NCBI GenBank assembly: GCA_019637095.1
Contig: JAHBWG010000017.1
Span: 1 to 64,000, forward strand
Direction of reading: 5' to 3'
Length of the DNA stretch: 64,000 nt
Source: Sandaracinaceae bacterium
Lineage (GTDB): Bacteria > Myxococcota_A > Polyangia > Polyangiales > Sandaracinaceae
A model generated the notes under the pieces. That model did no database searches, was not told the DNA's origin, and worked only from the letters and a program-made list of their open reading frames with translations. Made by a program: the position numbers and the translations under genes. How positions within the stretch are numbered: the first letter of the stretch is position 1; every line of letters starts with the position of its first letter. This document shows positions 25,610 through 34,515 of the stretch, in pieces.

Positions 25610-26212
25610 GTGGGGTACGACCTGGCGTCCTTCGCGGAGCCTCCGTGGGGCGCTCCACTCGACGCGGAGGCGGTGATCGCCGGGCTGCCGCCCGAGTCGA
25701 GCATGCGCGGGATGTTCCTCTCGGCGGTGGTCGGGCGCGCCGCGCGCGATGGGCTCACGCTGCCGAGCGCGCGCGAGCGCTACCTGCCGTTCGAGCCCTA
25801 TCCGCTCCACGAGCACTGCCGGCTCCTCGTCGAGCTCGCGCGCGCCGCGTGGCCGCAGGACACGTTGCGGCAGGGGCTGCGGCGGATCGGGCGCGGCGCC
25901 GCGCAGGCGTTCCGGAGCTCGACGTTCGGCGGGGTGACCGTCGGCGCCGCCGACAACGTCGGCGACGTGCTCGCCGAGATGGCCAAGACCTTCGCCGTGC
26001 TCGCGAAGCCGGGTCGCATCGAGGTGGTCGAGCGCGGGGGCGGCTACGCCGTGCTCGAGCTGACGGACATCCACTTCTTCCTCGACTCGCACCACGTCGG
26101 CGTCTACGAGAGCGCGCTGCGCTTGGCGGGCGCGCGCGACGCGCACATCCGGGTGCGGCTCGAGACGACGAGCCGCGGGCACTTCCTCTGCACCTGGGAC
26201 GAGCGCGCGTAG
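25610..26212 (+). CDS. DUF2378 (TIGR02265) family protein
   Basis: 200 residues from GTG 25610. The pattern SSMRGMFLSAVVG, YLPFEPYPLHEHCRLLVELA, LRRIGRGAAQAF and GYAVLELTDIHFFLDSHHVGVYESALR matches the DUF2378 family, a paralogous group that I know mainly from myxobacteria and that averages about 190 residues. It is soluble and without known catalytic residues; several members neighbour kinases or regulators. Here it lies convergent, 6 nt from a Ser/Thr kinase gene. Function unknown, but a useful taxonomic marker. Confidence 0.85.
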   Translation: MGYDLASFAEPPWGAPLDAEAVIAGLPPESSMRGMFLSAVVGRAARDGLTLPSARERYLPFEPYPLHEHCRLLVELARAAWPQDTLRQGLRRIGRGAAQAFRSSTFGGVTVGAADNVGDVLAEMAKTFAVLAKPGRIEVVERGGGYAVLELTDIHFFLDSHHVGVYESALRLAGARDAHIRVRLETTSRGHFLCTWDERA

Positions 26213-26218
26213 CGGTCT

Positions 26219-27781
26219 CTACGGCGCGTCGCGCGAGGCGAGCGCGTCGTCGTGCCGATCGTCGGTCGCCGCCGCGGCGCGGATCAAGCCGCTCCGCAGG
26301 AACAGGCCGGAGCGCCCCTCGACGCACGTGATGTCGTCCCAGCTCTCGATCTCCGTCTCCACCGAGACGCCGCGCAGCGGGCAGCGCGCGAGCGCGTCGG
26401 CGAGCGCGGCCGCGTTCGGGTAACGGGCGTCGGGCTCGCGCGCGAGGCAGCGCATCACCACCGCCTCGAGGTGCGGCGGGATCCACGCGCCGGTGTGGAG
26501 CGAGGGCTTGACCGGATCGAGCTTCACCTTCGCGCGCAGGACGGTCGCGGGCTCCCCCTCGAACGGGCGCACGCCGGCGAGCATCTGGTAGAGCACGACG
26601 CCGAGCGCGTACACGTCGCTGCGCGCGTCGGCGGGCTCGCCGCGCACCAGCTCGGGCGCGATCGTCGCGGGCGTGCCGACCACCCAGCCCTCGCGCGTGA
26701 GCTGCGGCGAGGAGTCGCGCGTCAGCCGCGCGAGCCCGAAGTCGAGCACCTTGATGCTCACGGAGCCGTCGCCGGACCGCGTGACGAAGAGGTTCTCGGG
26801 CTTGAGGTCGCGGTGCACGATCCCGGCGCGGTGCGCCTCCGCGACGCCCTCGGCGGCCTGCTGGATCCACTCCACCGCGCGCGCCGGATCGAGGCGGCCC
26901 ATGCGCGAGAGCGCGCACGAGAGGTCCTCGCCCTCGAGCAGCTCCATCGCGTAGTAGAAGAGCCCGTCCTCGGTGACGCCATAGTCGAACACCGAGACGG
27001 CGTTCGGGTGGCGCAGGCTCGCCATCATCGACGCCTCGCGCTCGAAGCGCGCGACCGCGTCGGGGCAGGCGCGCTTCTCGCGCGAGAGGATCTTGATCGC
27101 GACCTCGCGGCCGAGCGCGTGGTGGTGCGCGCGCCAGACCTCGCCCATGCCGCCCTCGCCGATCTTGTCGACGAGGCGCCAGCGGCCGAGCGCGCGCGTG
27201 CGGAAGACCTGCCGGCGGAGCTGCCAGACGGCGTGGCCGCCCGCGAGCGCGAGCGCGGCGCCGCCCGCGAGGAAGAGCACGTCGAGCGCGAAGCGGCTCG
27301 CGACGCTCGGGTCGGCGAGCTGCGCGCCGAGCGTGCCGGTCAGCGCGCCGAGCGCCAGCGTGGTCAGCGGGTAGGCCGCGGCGGCGAGGCCGATCGGGAC
27401 GAGCGCGCGCCGCCACGCGTCGCCGAGCAGGGCCGCGTGCCCGATCAAGAGCAGCATCACGCCCATCGCGAGCGGGCTCCCGAGCCCGGCGAGCTCGTGC
27501 GCTTGCACGCTGACCATCGCCGCGAGGAAGGTGGTGAGCGCGGCGTCGATCGCCCAGACCGTGCGCGCCGAGGCGTCGCGGCGGAGCACGAGCGCGGCGC
27601 CGCCGAGCGCGAGCGCGCCGAGCGCGCGGGTCGCGAGGAACACCCACACCCGGCCGCCGATCCCGAGCGCGACCCCGAGGTCGACGAGCACGAACGCCGG
27701 CCAGGTCACGAGGGCGAAGCGCAGCGCCTGTCGGAACCGGAGGACGCGATCTTCGTGCTCGGTGGTTCGGGTCGGCGGCAC
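26219..27781 (-). CDS. Ser/Thr protein kinase with N-terminal membrane domain
   Basis: About 520 residues from GTG 27781 (start uncertain). Unlike most bacterial kinases of this type, the membrane part comes first: five to six helices in residues 15-195. The kinase domain follows (about 210-475) with GEGGMGEVWRA (P-loop), VAIKIL (Lys), HRDLKPEN (catalytic loop), DFGLAR (metal Asp) and a TPATIAPE activation segment, so it should be active. The C-terminal tail reads SVETEIESWDDITC. It resembles sensor kinases with a MASE-like input domain. Divergent from the glycosidase-like lipoprotein and convergent with the DUF2378 gene. Confidence 0.85.
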   Translation of the reverse strand: MPPTRTTEHEDRVLRFRQALRFALVTWPAFVLVDLGVALGIGGRVWVFLATRALGALALGGAALVLRRDASARTVWAIDAALTTFLAAMVSVQAHELAGLGSPLAMGVMLLLIGHAALLGDAWRRALVPIGLAAAAYPLTTLALGALTGTLGAQLADPSVASRFALDVLFLAGGAALALAGGHAVWQLRRQVFRTRALGRWRLVDKIGEGGMGEVWRAHHHALGREVAIKILSREKRACPDAVARFEREASMMASLRHPNAVSVFDYGVTEDGLFYYAMELLEGEDLSCALSRMGRLDPARAVEWIQQAAEGVAEAHRAGIVHRDLKPENLFVTRSGDGSVSIKVLDFGLARLTRDSSPQLTREGWVVGTPATIAPELVRGEPADARSDVYALGVVLYQMLAGVRPFEGEPATVLRAKVKLDPVKPSLHTGAWIPPHLEAVVMRCLAREPDARYPNAAALADALARCPLRGVSVETEIESWDDITCVEGRSGLFLRSGLIRAAAATDDRHDDALASRDAP

Positions 27782-27940
27782 GAGGGAGCGTTCAGCAAGC
27801 GCAGTGCCCGGGCCCGGATCGTCCGAAAAACCGGCGAAGCACCGCCCGGGTGGCGAGCGCGGTGACCGCCTGGTGGCTCCTCGGGCGTTCCACTCGCGGC
27901 GGGGTGCGGACTCGAGGCCGCACCGCGCGGCGGGGGCGTG

Positions 27941-27946
27941 TACGCT
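27941..27946 (+). promoter_or_regulatory. -10 box of apparent leaderless promoter (TACGCT)
   Basis: TACGCT ends 6 nt before GTG 27953, and so argues for that start over the GTG at 27938. Confidence 0.45.
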
Positions 27947-27952
27947 GGGCGA

Positions 27953-29455
27953 GTGGCACGACGCGGGCGCTGGTGGGTGCTCGGGGTGGTCCTGCTCGCG
28001 TGCGACGCGCCCGGCGGAACCGACGCCGCGGTGCTCGCCGACGCCGGAGCGCTCCCCGACGCGGGGCCGCGGCGCTGCACCACGCACGCGCGCTGCCCCG
28101 AGGCCGAGCGCTGCGCGGTCGGCGACGTCGGCGAGATCTCCGTCGAGGCCGGCGAGGAAGGTTGGTGCCGGCCGGCCGCCGCCCTGCTCGGGAGCGCCGC
28201 GCCGAGCCACGCCTACCGCCCCGGCGGCCGCCCGCTCGCGGAGCGGCTCTGCGTCGCGCAGGCGCTCCAGGCCGGCGCCGGCGCGGACGCGCTGCGCGCG
28301 CGGCAGCTCGAGCTCTTGTCGGCGAGCGGCGCGCGGCTCGTGCGCATCCACATCCTCTGGTCGACGGTCCAGCCCACACGCGACGGCTTCGACTTCTCCG
28401 CGTACGACCCGCTGGTCGAGGCCGCGACCGGCGCGGGGGTCGAGCTGCTCGTCGTGCTCGCGTACGGCGCCCCGTGGGCGGCGTCCGCCACCGAGGCCGA
28501 TCACCACTTCCCGCCCGACGACCCCGAGGACTTCGCGCGCTACGCCGGCGAGGTCGCCGCGCGCTACGCGGGGCGCATCCGGCGCTACGAGATCTGGAAC
28601 GAGCCCAACGGCGGCTACCGCTTCTGGAAGCCGACCGTCCACGGCGACGCCGCCGCGTTCGCGGAGCTCACGGCGCGCGCCGCCGCCTCCGTCCGCGCCG
28701 CCTGCGACGACTGCATCATCTCGGGCGCGGGCCTCTTCTTCCACGAGCAGGTCATCAACGGCGCGATCGAGTTCACGCAAGACTGGTTGACGGCTCGCCC
28801 GGACGGGCTCGCGCAGCTCGACGCGTTCGGCGTCCACCCGTACCCGCTCTATCCGCCGCAGGCGCCGCCCGAGGGCGACGCGACGAGCCGCGCGTTCTCC
28901 GGGATGGACGACGACGTGCGCGCCGTGCTCGCGCGCCACGGCGCGCCGCCGCTCCCGCTCGCGGCGACGGAGCTCGGCTGGCCCTCGTACGGCGCCGTCG
29001 ACGAGGCGCGGCAGGCGCGCTGGCTCACGCGCGCCATGTTGCTCGGCGCCGCGCTCGGCTGGGATCCGCTCTGCTGGTACGAGCTGTCCGATCGAGAGCT
29101 GCGCGGCACCTACCCGCCCGAGCACGACTTCGGGCTCTACCGCTTCGGCTCGCAGGATCCCGCGCAGCCCATCGACCCCAAGCCCGCGCGCGACGCGCTC
29201 GCGTGGCTCGCGTCGATCGGGGAGGGCGCTCGCTTCGCCGGCGCGCGCGCGCCGCCGCTCCACGATCCAGAGGCAGGCCGCTATGCGCTCGACTTCGAGG
29301 GACCGAGCGGTCGCTGGACCGCGCTCTGGAGCCTCGCGCCGTGGCGGGCGTCGATCGAGGCCGCGCACCGCGTGCTCGATCACCTCGGCGTCGAGCGCGG
29401 CGCCACCCCCGGCGAGCTCGACATCGGCGCGGAGCCGCGCTTCCTCCTGCCCTGA
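27953..29455 (+). CDS. Glycoside-hydrolase clan A-like lipoprotein
   Basis: 500 residues from GTG 27953 (VARRGRWWVLGVVLLAC), a lipoprotein with an Asp/Ala/Gly-rich linker and a short Cys-rich region before the catalytic domain. The (beta/alpha)8 glycosidase signature is clear: LVRIHILWSTVQPTRDGFDF, YEIWNEPNGG with the acid/base Glu (E217), DAFGVHPYP, and LAATELGWPS with the nucleophile Glu (E340). The layout resembles GH39/GH5-type enzymes acting on plant or microbial polysaccharides. Lipidation implies an outer-membrane or surface location. Substrate unknown. Confidence 0.8.
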   Translation: MARRGRWWVLGVVLLACDAPGGTDAAVLADAGALPDAGPRRCTTHARCPEAERCAVGDVGEISVEAGEEGWCRPAAALLGSAAPSHAYRPGGRPLAERLCVAQALQAGAGADALRARQLELLSASGARLVRIHILWSTVQPTRDGFDFSAYDPLVEAATGAGVELLVVLAYGAPWAASATEADHHFPPDDPEDFARYAGEVAARYAGRIRRYEIWNEPNGGYRFWKPTVHGDAAAFAELTARAAASVRAACDDCIISGAGLFFHEQVINGAIEFTQDWLTARPDGLAQLDAFGVHPYPLYPPQAPPEGDATSRAFSGMDDDVRAVLARHGAPPLPLAATELGWPSYGAVDEARQARWLTRAMLLGAALGWDPLCWYELSDRELRGTYPPEHDFGLYRFGSQDPAQPIDPKPARDALAWLASIGEGARFAGARAPPLHDPEAGRYALDFEGPSGRWTALWSLAPWRASIEAAHRVLDHLGVERGATPGELDIGAEPRFLLP

Positions 29456-29496
29456 CCGTCCCTCGCTCTCGCGGACGCGACGCGCGCGCGCGGTGC

Positions 29497-29502
29497 TATC
29501 CT
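29497..29502 (+). promoter_or_regulatory. -10 box of apparent leaderless promoter (TATCCT)
   Basis: TATCCT ends 8 nt before ATG 29511 of the outer-membrane protein gene. Confidence 0.45.
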
Positions 29503-29510
29503 GCGCCGTG

Positions 29511-30680
29511 ATGCGGACCTCGCACGCTCTCGTCGGGCTCACGCTCTCGCTCGCGCTCGCCGCTCCTGCGGCCGCGCAGAGCGCGAGCGAGCTCGCGCCG
29601 CCGGGCGGCGGCGCCTCGCGTCCGCCCGCGCCGCCCGCTCCCGCGACGCCCGCCCCCGCGACGCCCCCGGCGCCCGCCACGCCCGTCCCCGCCACGCCTC
29701 CCGCGCCGCCCGCCACGCCGCCGGCGAGCGAGTTCGACGGCGTCGACGACGACACCGGCGAGCGCATGCGCATGCTCGTCGTCGACGCGGCGGTGTTCGG
29801 CGTCGACCCGGTCGTCGGTCGCGTCGCGAGCGCGCAGATGCGCGCGACCGGCGAGGCGCTCGGCTACCAGGTGCTCACGCAAGAGGAGACGATCGCCGCC
29901 GCGCAGCAGCTCCAGATGCCGTACCCGCCGACGCCCGCCGACCTCTGGCGCGTCTCGTGGGTCGCCCGCGTGCACCGCGGCGCCTTCGCGCGCATCTGGT
30001 CGCACGCCGGCCAGTACGTCGTCGAGATCAGCGTCGCGAGCCTCGACGGCGCGGGCCCGTTCTTCGCTCGCGGCACCGCGGGCTCCGAGGGGTTCCGCGA
30101 GGTCGTCGATCAGCTCCTGCGGACCGCGCTCCCCGCGCCCAACGTGTGGACGCCGCAGGCGGGAGCGCAGCCCGACCCCGCGCCCGCGGTCGGGCCCGAG
30201 GACCTCGACACGCCGCCGCGCCCGCAGCCCGAGCCGGAGCCGGAGCCCGAGCTCCGCCGCTGGTCGCTCACCCTCCAGACCGAGGCGGCCTTCGGCGTCT
30301 CGAACGAGTTCTTCTACAACCACCTCCTCGGCGCGCGGCTCGACTTCCGCATCACCCGAGACATCCTTCTCGGCGTCTACTTCGCCTACACGAACCTCAA
30401 CGCGCGCAACGGTCGGGCCGACAACATCTTTTTCATGTTGCAGTTCGAGAACCGCATCCGGCTCTCGCGCGAGCTCGACCTGACGATCCCGCTGCGCGCC
30501 GCGGTGGGCTACCTGCCGTTCAACGGCCCCGTCGTGCGGCTCGCCGCGGGCCTCAACTACGCGCTCAGCCCGGACTGGGAGATCGGCGCGGACCTGATCG
30601 TCCCGACCTTCTGGATCCTCGCGGACGGCGGCACCGCCGTCAGCCTCGACGTCGGGCTCGAGGTCCAGTACCGGTTTTGA
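29511..30680 (+). CDS. Outer-membrane beta-barrel protein with Pro-rich linker
   Basis: 389 residues. A signal peptide (LTLSLALAAPAAAQ) is followed by a Pro/Ala/Thr-rich linker (PATPAPATPPAPATP), a soluble domain (about 85-220), a second Pro/Glu linker (PQPEPEPEPE) and a C-terminal part made of alternating strands (TLQTEAAFGVSNEFFYNH ... ISLDVGLEVQYRF). The final Phe and alternating aromatic pattern are the signal for BAM-assembled barrels; the barrel would have about eight strands. The soluble domain may interact with the periplasm. Specific function unknown. ATG 29511 with TATCCT 8 nt upstream. Confidence 0.75.
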   Translation: MRTSHALVGLTLSLALAAPAAAQSASELAPPGGGASRPPAPPAPATPAPATPPAPATPVPATPPAPPATPPASEFDGVDDDTGERMRMLVVDAAVFGVDPVVGRVASAQMRATGEALGYQVLTQEETIAAAQQLQMPYPPTPADLWRVSWVARVHRGAFARIWSHAGQYVVEISVASLDGAGPFFARGTAGSEGFREVVDQLLRTALPAPNVWTPQAGAQPDPAPAVGPEDLDTPPRPQPEPEPEPELRRWSLTLQTEAAFGVSNEFFYNHLLGARLDFRITRDILLGVYFAYTNLNARNGRADNIFFMLQFENRIRLSRELDLTIPLRAAVGYLPFNGPVVRLAAGLNYALSPDWEIGADLIVPTFWILADGGTAVSLDVGLEVQYRF

Positions 30681-30873
30681 TTCTTCAGTCTTCGGAGGAG
30701 TCGTTCCAACGATGGGCCCCCTCGACCGACGCCCGTCGCGGCGCGACGGGCTGGTCTCGATTGCGTCGTCGGCCGCGTGCTCGGGCGTCGTCGACCGCGT
30801 GCGCGCGCGATGGCCCGGCCTCGATGGCGCGCGCAGCGTGACCGCTCGATCAATGGACGCTCTTCGAGCGGGC

Positions 30874-31578
30874 TCAGCGCCCTTCGAAGCGCAGCTTCCA
30901 GACCATCAGCACCGCCTCCGCGAAGATCTGGCGGCTCATCTTGCTGCGGCCGGCGCGGCGGTCGACGAACACGATCGGCACCTCGCGCACGCGAAAGCCC
31001 CCGCGGACCGCGCGCCAGGTCATCTCGATCTGGAACGAGTAGCCCTCTGAGCGCACCCCGCCGAGGTCGATCGCCTCGAGGACCTCGCGCCGCCACATCT
31101 TGTAGCCGCTCGTCAGATCGCGGATCGGCAGGCCGAGGATGAAGCGGCTGTAGACGCTGCCGCCTTTCGACAGGAAGTGGCGGCCGGGGCCCCAGCCCTC
31201 GACGCCGCCGCCGCGGATGTTGCGCGAGCCGAGCACCACGTCCGCGCCGCGCTCGATCGCCGCGAGGAAGTCCGGCAGGTGGCGCGGGTCGTGGCTGAGG
31301 TCGGTGTCCATCTGCACCAGGACGTCGAACCCCTCGCGCAGGCCCCAGCGAAAGCCTTCGAGGTAGGCGCTGCCGATCCCGAGCTTGCCGCCGCGGTGCA
31401 GGACGGACACGCGCGGGTCGCGCCCCGCGAGGCGATCCGCGATCGCGCCGGTCCCGTCCGGCGAGGCGTCGTCGACCACGAGCACGCTCGCGTCGGGCAG
31501 CACGTCGTGCACGCCCTCGACGAAGCGCTCGAGGTTCTCGCGCTCGTTGTAGGTGGGGGTGACGACGAGGACCCTCAT
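30874..31578 (-). CDS. Polyprenol-phosphate mannosyltransferase-like glycosyltransferase (GT2)
   Basis: 234 residues. All GT2/DPM1 signatures are present: VVTPTYNERENLERFVEGV, LVVDDASPDGTGAIAD with the nucleotide-binding DD, LGIGSAYLEGFRWGL, MDTDLSHDPRHLP with the DxD-type acid pair, GSRNIRGG, and SGYKMWRREVL. The absence of a C-terminal membrane pair makes it the short DPM1 type. It would transfer a sugar (mannose or glucose) from a nucleotide sugar to a polyprenyl phosphate at the cytoplasmic face of the membrane. Start ATG 31578 with TAGTCT 10 nt upstream. The 193 nt between this gene's stop and the outer-membrane protein gene hold nothing recognisable. Confidence 0.9.
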   Translation of the reverse strand: MRVLVVTPTYNERENLERFVEGVHDVLPDASVLVVDDASPDGTGAIADRLAGRDPRVSVLHRGGKLGIGSAYLEGFRWGLREGFDVLVQMDTDLSHDPRHLPDFLAAIERGADVVLGSRNIRGGGVEGWGPGRHFLSKGGSVYSRFILGLPIRDLTSGYKMWRREVLEAIDLGGVRSEGYSFQIEMTWRAVRGGFRVREVPIVFVDRRAGRSKMSRQIFAEAVLMVWKLRFEGR

Positions 31579-31745
31579 GGCGGCGCGCAGACTAGCAGGC
31601 GCGCGCCGATGTACACGCGTCACGGACCGATGCCGGATCGTCGTGGTCCCGGGGCCGCTCTGCCAAGTTGACGAGCCCGACGCGGCGCGCCGCCGCGGGC
31701 GGGACCGCGCGCGCGCGCGGCACGCGAGTTGCGCTCTCGCACGGC

Positions 31746-32591
31746 ATGCTCGCCCGCGCCGTCCTGGTCCTGTCCACCGCGTCCGCCAGCGGATTGCTCG
31801 TCGGCTCCGGCGTGGCGCAGCTGCTCGCGCCGCGGCTCGACGTCGTCCGTCCCGCGCCGCTGCCGCACGTCGAGCTGGTCGAGCCCGAGGCGCCCGAGAC
31901 GCTCACCGGCGGGCTGTTCCTGCCGACCCAGGACCCCGCGCCGCCGGCCCCCGAGCCCGCGCCCGCGCCAGGCGACGTGGTCGCGTGCGAGGTCCCGTGG
32001 CGGCTCGTCGGCACGATGATCGACCGGCGCCGGCCCGCCCGCTCGTTCGCCGCCTTCGCGACCCCCGAGGGCTCGCGCCTGCTCGCCGTCGAGATGGTGC
32101 AAGCCGAGCTGACGGTCGTGGCGCTCGACGCGTCCTCGGCGACGCTCTCGCGCGCCGACGGACGGCGCTGTCAGATCCGCATGTTCGCGCCGGAGCCCGC
32201 CGCGCGCGTGGTCGCGCTGTCCGTCGCGGACCCGACGCCGCCGGCCGACCACCCGCTCGTGCGGCAGGTGAGCGCGAGCCACGTGGAGCTCGATCCGCGC
32301 GCGCTCGAGCTCGGCGGCGACGCGCTCGGGGGCGTGCGCGCGGTGCCACACCTCGAGGGCGGTCGCGTCGCGGGGGTGCGCCTCTTCGGCGTGCGCGCGG
32401 GGAGCCCGCTCGCCGCGACGGGGCTGCGCAACGGCGACGTGGTGCGCGCGATCGACGGCGCGCCCATCGAGGGCGCGGACGTCGCGCTCGCCGCCCTGGG
32501 GCGCCTGCGCTCGGGGGAGCGCGTGCGGGTCACCGTCGCGAGCGGCGGCGAGGCGCGCGAGGTCACGCTCGCGTTGGGCGCTCCTCGGTGA
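31746..32591 (+). CDS. gspC: GspC-like type II secretion protein with PDZ domain
   Basis: 281 residues from ATG 31746 (a TTG at 31668 would add 26). An N-terminal membrane anchor (AVLVLSTASASGLLVGSGVAQL) is followed by a Pro-rich linker, the homology region of GspC (VPWRLVGTMIDRRRPARSFAAFATPEGSRLLAVEM), and a C-terminal PDZ domain (GVRLFGVRAGSPLAATGLRNGDVVRAIDGAPIEGADVALAALG). GspC couples the inner-membrane platform to the GspD secretin in type II secretion. No other gsp gene is present within this window, so it is either an outlying member of the system or a PDZ protein of another function. Confidence 0.75.
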   Translation: MLARAVLVLSTASASGLLVGSGVAQLLAPRLDVVRPAPLPHVELVEPEAPETLTGGLFLPTQDPAPPAPEPAPAPGDVVACEVPWRLVGTMIDRRRPARSFAAFATPEGSRLLAVEMVQAELTVVALDASSATLSRADGRRCQIRMFAPEPAARVVALSVADPTPPADHPLVRQVSASHVELDPRALELGGDALGGVRAVPHLEGGRVAGVRLFGVRAGSPLAATGLRNGDVVRAIDGAPIEGADVALAALGRLRSGERVRVTVASGGEAREVTLALGAPR

Positions 32592-32622
32592 GGCCGGGCG
32601 TGACGCACCGCGCCTCGCGCGG

Positions 32623-32628
32623 TAGCGT
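32623..32628 (+). promoter_or_regulatory. -10 box of apparent leaderless promoter (TAGCGT)
   Basis: TAGCGT ends 9 nt before ATG 32638 of the leucine-dehydrogenase-like gene. Confidence 0.4.
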
Positions 32629-32637
32629 CCGCGCGTC

Positions 32638-33666
32638 ATGTCCGAGCTCCCGGAGGCGGTCGAGGCGGTCGTCCGAGGCTTCGCGCCCGAGCGCGTGGTG
32701 CGCGTCGAGGAGCCGTCGGTCGGGCTCCTCGCGTACGTCGTCCTCGACAGCACCGCGCTCGGACCGGCGGCGGGCGGCGTGCGCACCGCGCGCTACCGCT
32801 CGGAGGCCGAGGCGGTCCACGACGCGTGCCGGCTCGCGCGCGCGATGACCTACAAGTGCGCGCTCGGCGGCCTCGACGCGGGCGGAGGCAAGGCGGTCGT
32901 CATGCTCGACGAGGCGCTGGATCGTGCGCGCGCGTTCGAGCTCCTCGGCGAGCGCGTCGAGGCGCTCGGCGGCGCCTTCCGCACCGCGGGCGACCTCGGG
33001 ACCACCGCCGAGGACCTCGCCGCGATGGCGCGGCGCACCGGCTACGTCCACACCGACACCCCGCGGCTCGCCGCGTCGGTCGGTCGGGGCGTGCTCCGCT
33101 GCGTCGAGGCCTGCGTCGAGCTCGCGGAGCGCCGCGTGCGCGGCCTGCGCGTCGCCGTCCAAGGGTGCGGCGACATCGGCGCGGCGGTCGCCGGCGCGCT
33201 CGCCGCAGAGGGCGCGGAGCTCCTCGTCGCCGACCTCGACCCCGACCGCGCGCGCGCGATCGCCGAGCGGACGGGCGCCACCGTCGTCGCGCCGGAAGAA
33301 GTCTTGCGCGCTGCGGTCGACGTCGTCTCGCCCTGCGCCGTCGGCGGCGCGATCGACGAGGACGCGGCCGGCGCGCTGCGCGCGTGGGCGGTGTGTGGCG
33401 GCGCCAACCACGTCGTCGCCTCCGAGGCCGTCGACGCCACCCTGCACCGGCTCGGCATCGCCTTCGTCCCCGACGTCCTCTCGAGCGCGGGCGCGGTGAT
33501 CGACGGCGTCGGGCTCACCGTCATGGGCCTCGCGGATCGCACGCCGCTCATCGACGCGCTCGGGGACACCGCCCGCGCCGTCCTCGCGGCGTCGCGACGA
33601 GACGGCCGGCCGCCCGCCGTGCACGCCCGCGAGCGCGCCGAGGCCCGCATCGCGAGCGGGCGTTGA
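32638..33666 (+). CDS. Leucine (branched-chain amino acid) dehydrogenase family enzyme
   Basis: 342 residues. The Glu/Leu/Phe/Val dehydrogenase signature is ARAMTYKCALGGLDAGGGKAVVML, with catalytic Lys in AGGGK; VHTDTPRLAASVGRGV and the Rossmann loop RVAVQGCGDIGAAVAGAL follow, then CGGANHVVAS. The size and motif order fit leucine dehydrogenase, which interconverts branched-chain amino acids and 2-oxo acids with NAD+, feeding branched-chain fatty acid precursors important in myxobacteria. Substrate preference is inferred. ATG 32638. It lies 46 nt after the GspC-like gene but has its own -10 box. Confidence 0.85.
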   Translation: MSELPEAVEAVVRGFAPERVVRVEEPSVGLLAYVVLDSTALGPAAGGVRTARYRSEAEAVHDACRLARAMTYKCALGGLDAGGGKAVVMLDEALDRARAFELLGERVEALGGAFRTAGDLGTTAEDLAAMARRTGYVHTDTPRLAASVGRGVLRCVEACVELAERRVRGLRVAVQGCGDIGAAVAGALAAEGAELLVADLDPDRARAIAERTGATVVAPEEVLRAAVDVVSPCAVGGAIDEDAAGALRAWAVCGGANHVVASEAVDATLHRLGIAFVPDVLSSAGAVIDGVGLTVMGLADRTPLIDALGDTARAVLAASRRDGRPPAVHARERAEARIASGR

Positions 33667-33724
33667 CGACGTGGTCCGCGATCGCGCGCGCGGATGCGGC
33701 TCGACGCGGCGCGCGCGCCGTGGG

Positions 33725-33730
33725 TAGGCT
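33725..33730 (+). promoter_or_regulatory. -10 box of apparent leaderless promoter (TAGGCT) for sctR/fliP
   Basis: TAGGCT ends 8 nt before ATG 33739; TCGACG 18 nt upstream is a fair -35 match. Confidence 0.45.
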
Positions 33731-33738
33731 CGCCGCCG

Positions 33739-34503
33739 ATGAGCCGGCTCCGGCACGCCAGCGCGGCCCTCGGGGGCGCCGCCCTCGCCTTCGTGGGCGC
33801 GTGCTTCTTCGCCTCCGAGGCGAGCGCGCAGGCGAGCGGCGCTTCGGCCGGCTCGCTCACCACCTTGCTGGCGGTCGGCGCGCTCACCGCCTTGCCCTTC
33901 CTCTTCATGACGACGACCAGCTTCGTGAAGATCGCCGTCGTCTTCTCGCTCCTGCGCAACGCGCTCGGCACCGGCGAGGTCCCGAGCGGGACGGTGATCG
34001 CCGGGCTCGCGGCGATCCTCTCGCTCTACGTGATGGCGCCGGTCGGCGAGCAGATCGCCGAGGTCGCGGGCCCCGCCGCCTCGCGCGTCGACGTGAACGA
34101 CCCGCTCGCCGACCTCGACGCGCTCGGCGCCGCCGTCGAGGCGGGCGCAGGACCACTGAGAGCCTTCTTGACACGCAACGCGGGCGCGCGGGAGCGCGCG
34201 CTCTTCCTCGACCTCGCGCGCCAGGCGCGTCCCGACGACCAGCGCGACCGCGTCGGCGAGGACGACGTCCTCGTGCTGTTGCCCGCGTTCCTCGTGACCG
34301 AGCTGAGCGAGGCGTTCCAGATCGGCTTCCTCGTCTTCTTGCCGTTCCTCGTGGTCGACCTCGTCGTCTCGAACGTGCTGATGAGCCTCGGGATGCACAT
34401 GCTCTCGCCGACGCAGGTGAGCATGCCGTTCAAGCTGCTGCTGTTCGTGCTCGTCGACGGCTGGTACCTCCTCGCGCGGGCGCTGGTGCTCGGCTACGCG
34501 TGA
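33739..34503 (+). CDS. sctR: Type III secretion export-apparatus protein SctR/FliP family
   Basis: 254 residues with a cleavable signal-like N-terminus and four membrane helices. Family motifs: LPFLFMTTTSFVKIAVVFSLLRNALG, PAFLVTELSEAFQIGFLVFLPFLVVDLVVSNVLMSLGMHMLSP and FKLLLFVLVDGWYLLARALVLGYA. The ending DGWYLL...LVLGY and the ARERALFLDLA segment resemble injectisome SctR more than flagellar FliP, but the two are close homologues. It forms the export gate in the inner membrane with SctS and SctT. No other type III secretion or flagellar gene lies nearby; convergent with a membrane protein gene 12 nt away. Confidence 0.8.
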   Translation: MSRLRHASAALGGAALAFVGACFFASEASAQASGASAGSLTTLLAVGALTALPFLFMTTTSFVKIAVVFSLLRNALGTGEVPSGTVIAGLAAILSLYVMAPVGEQIAEVAGPAASRVDVNDPLADLDALGAAVEAGAGPLRAFLTRNAGARERALFLDLARQARPDDQRDRVGEDDVLVLLPAFLVTELSEAFQIGFLVFLPFLVVDLVVSNVLMSLGMHMLSPTQVSMPFKLLLFVLVDGWYLLARALVLGYA

Positions 34504-34515
34504 GCCCAGCGTGGC

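Noticed and set aside
27938-27952. GTG at 27938 as start of the glycosidase-like lipoprotein
   Set aside because: It lies upstream of and across the TACGCT box; GTG 27953 gives a normal n-region and lipobox.
31668-31745. TTG 31668 as start of the GspC-like gene
   Set aside because: Adds a basic, low-quality extension (TSPTRRAAAGG); ATG 31746 sits right before the membrane anchor.
33739-34503. Called as flagellar fliP with flagellar motility
   Set aside because: No flagellar genes in the window and the C-terminal ending is closer to injectisome SctR; left as family-level call.
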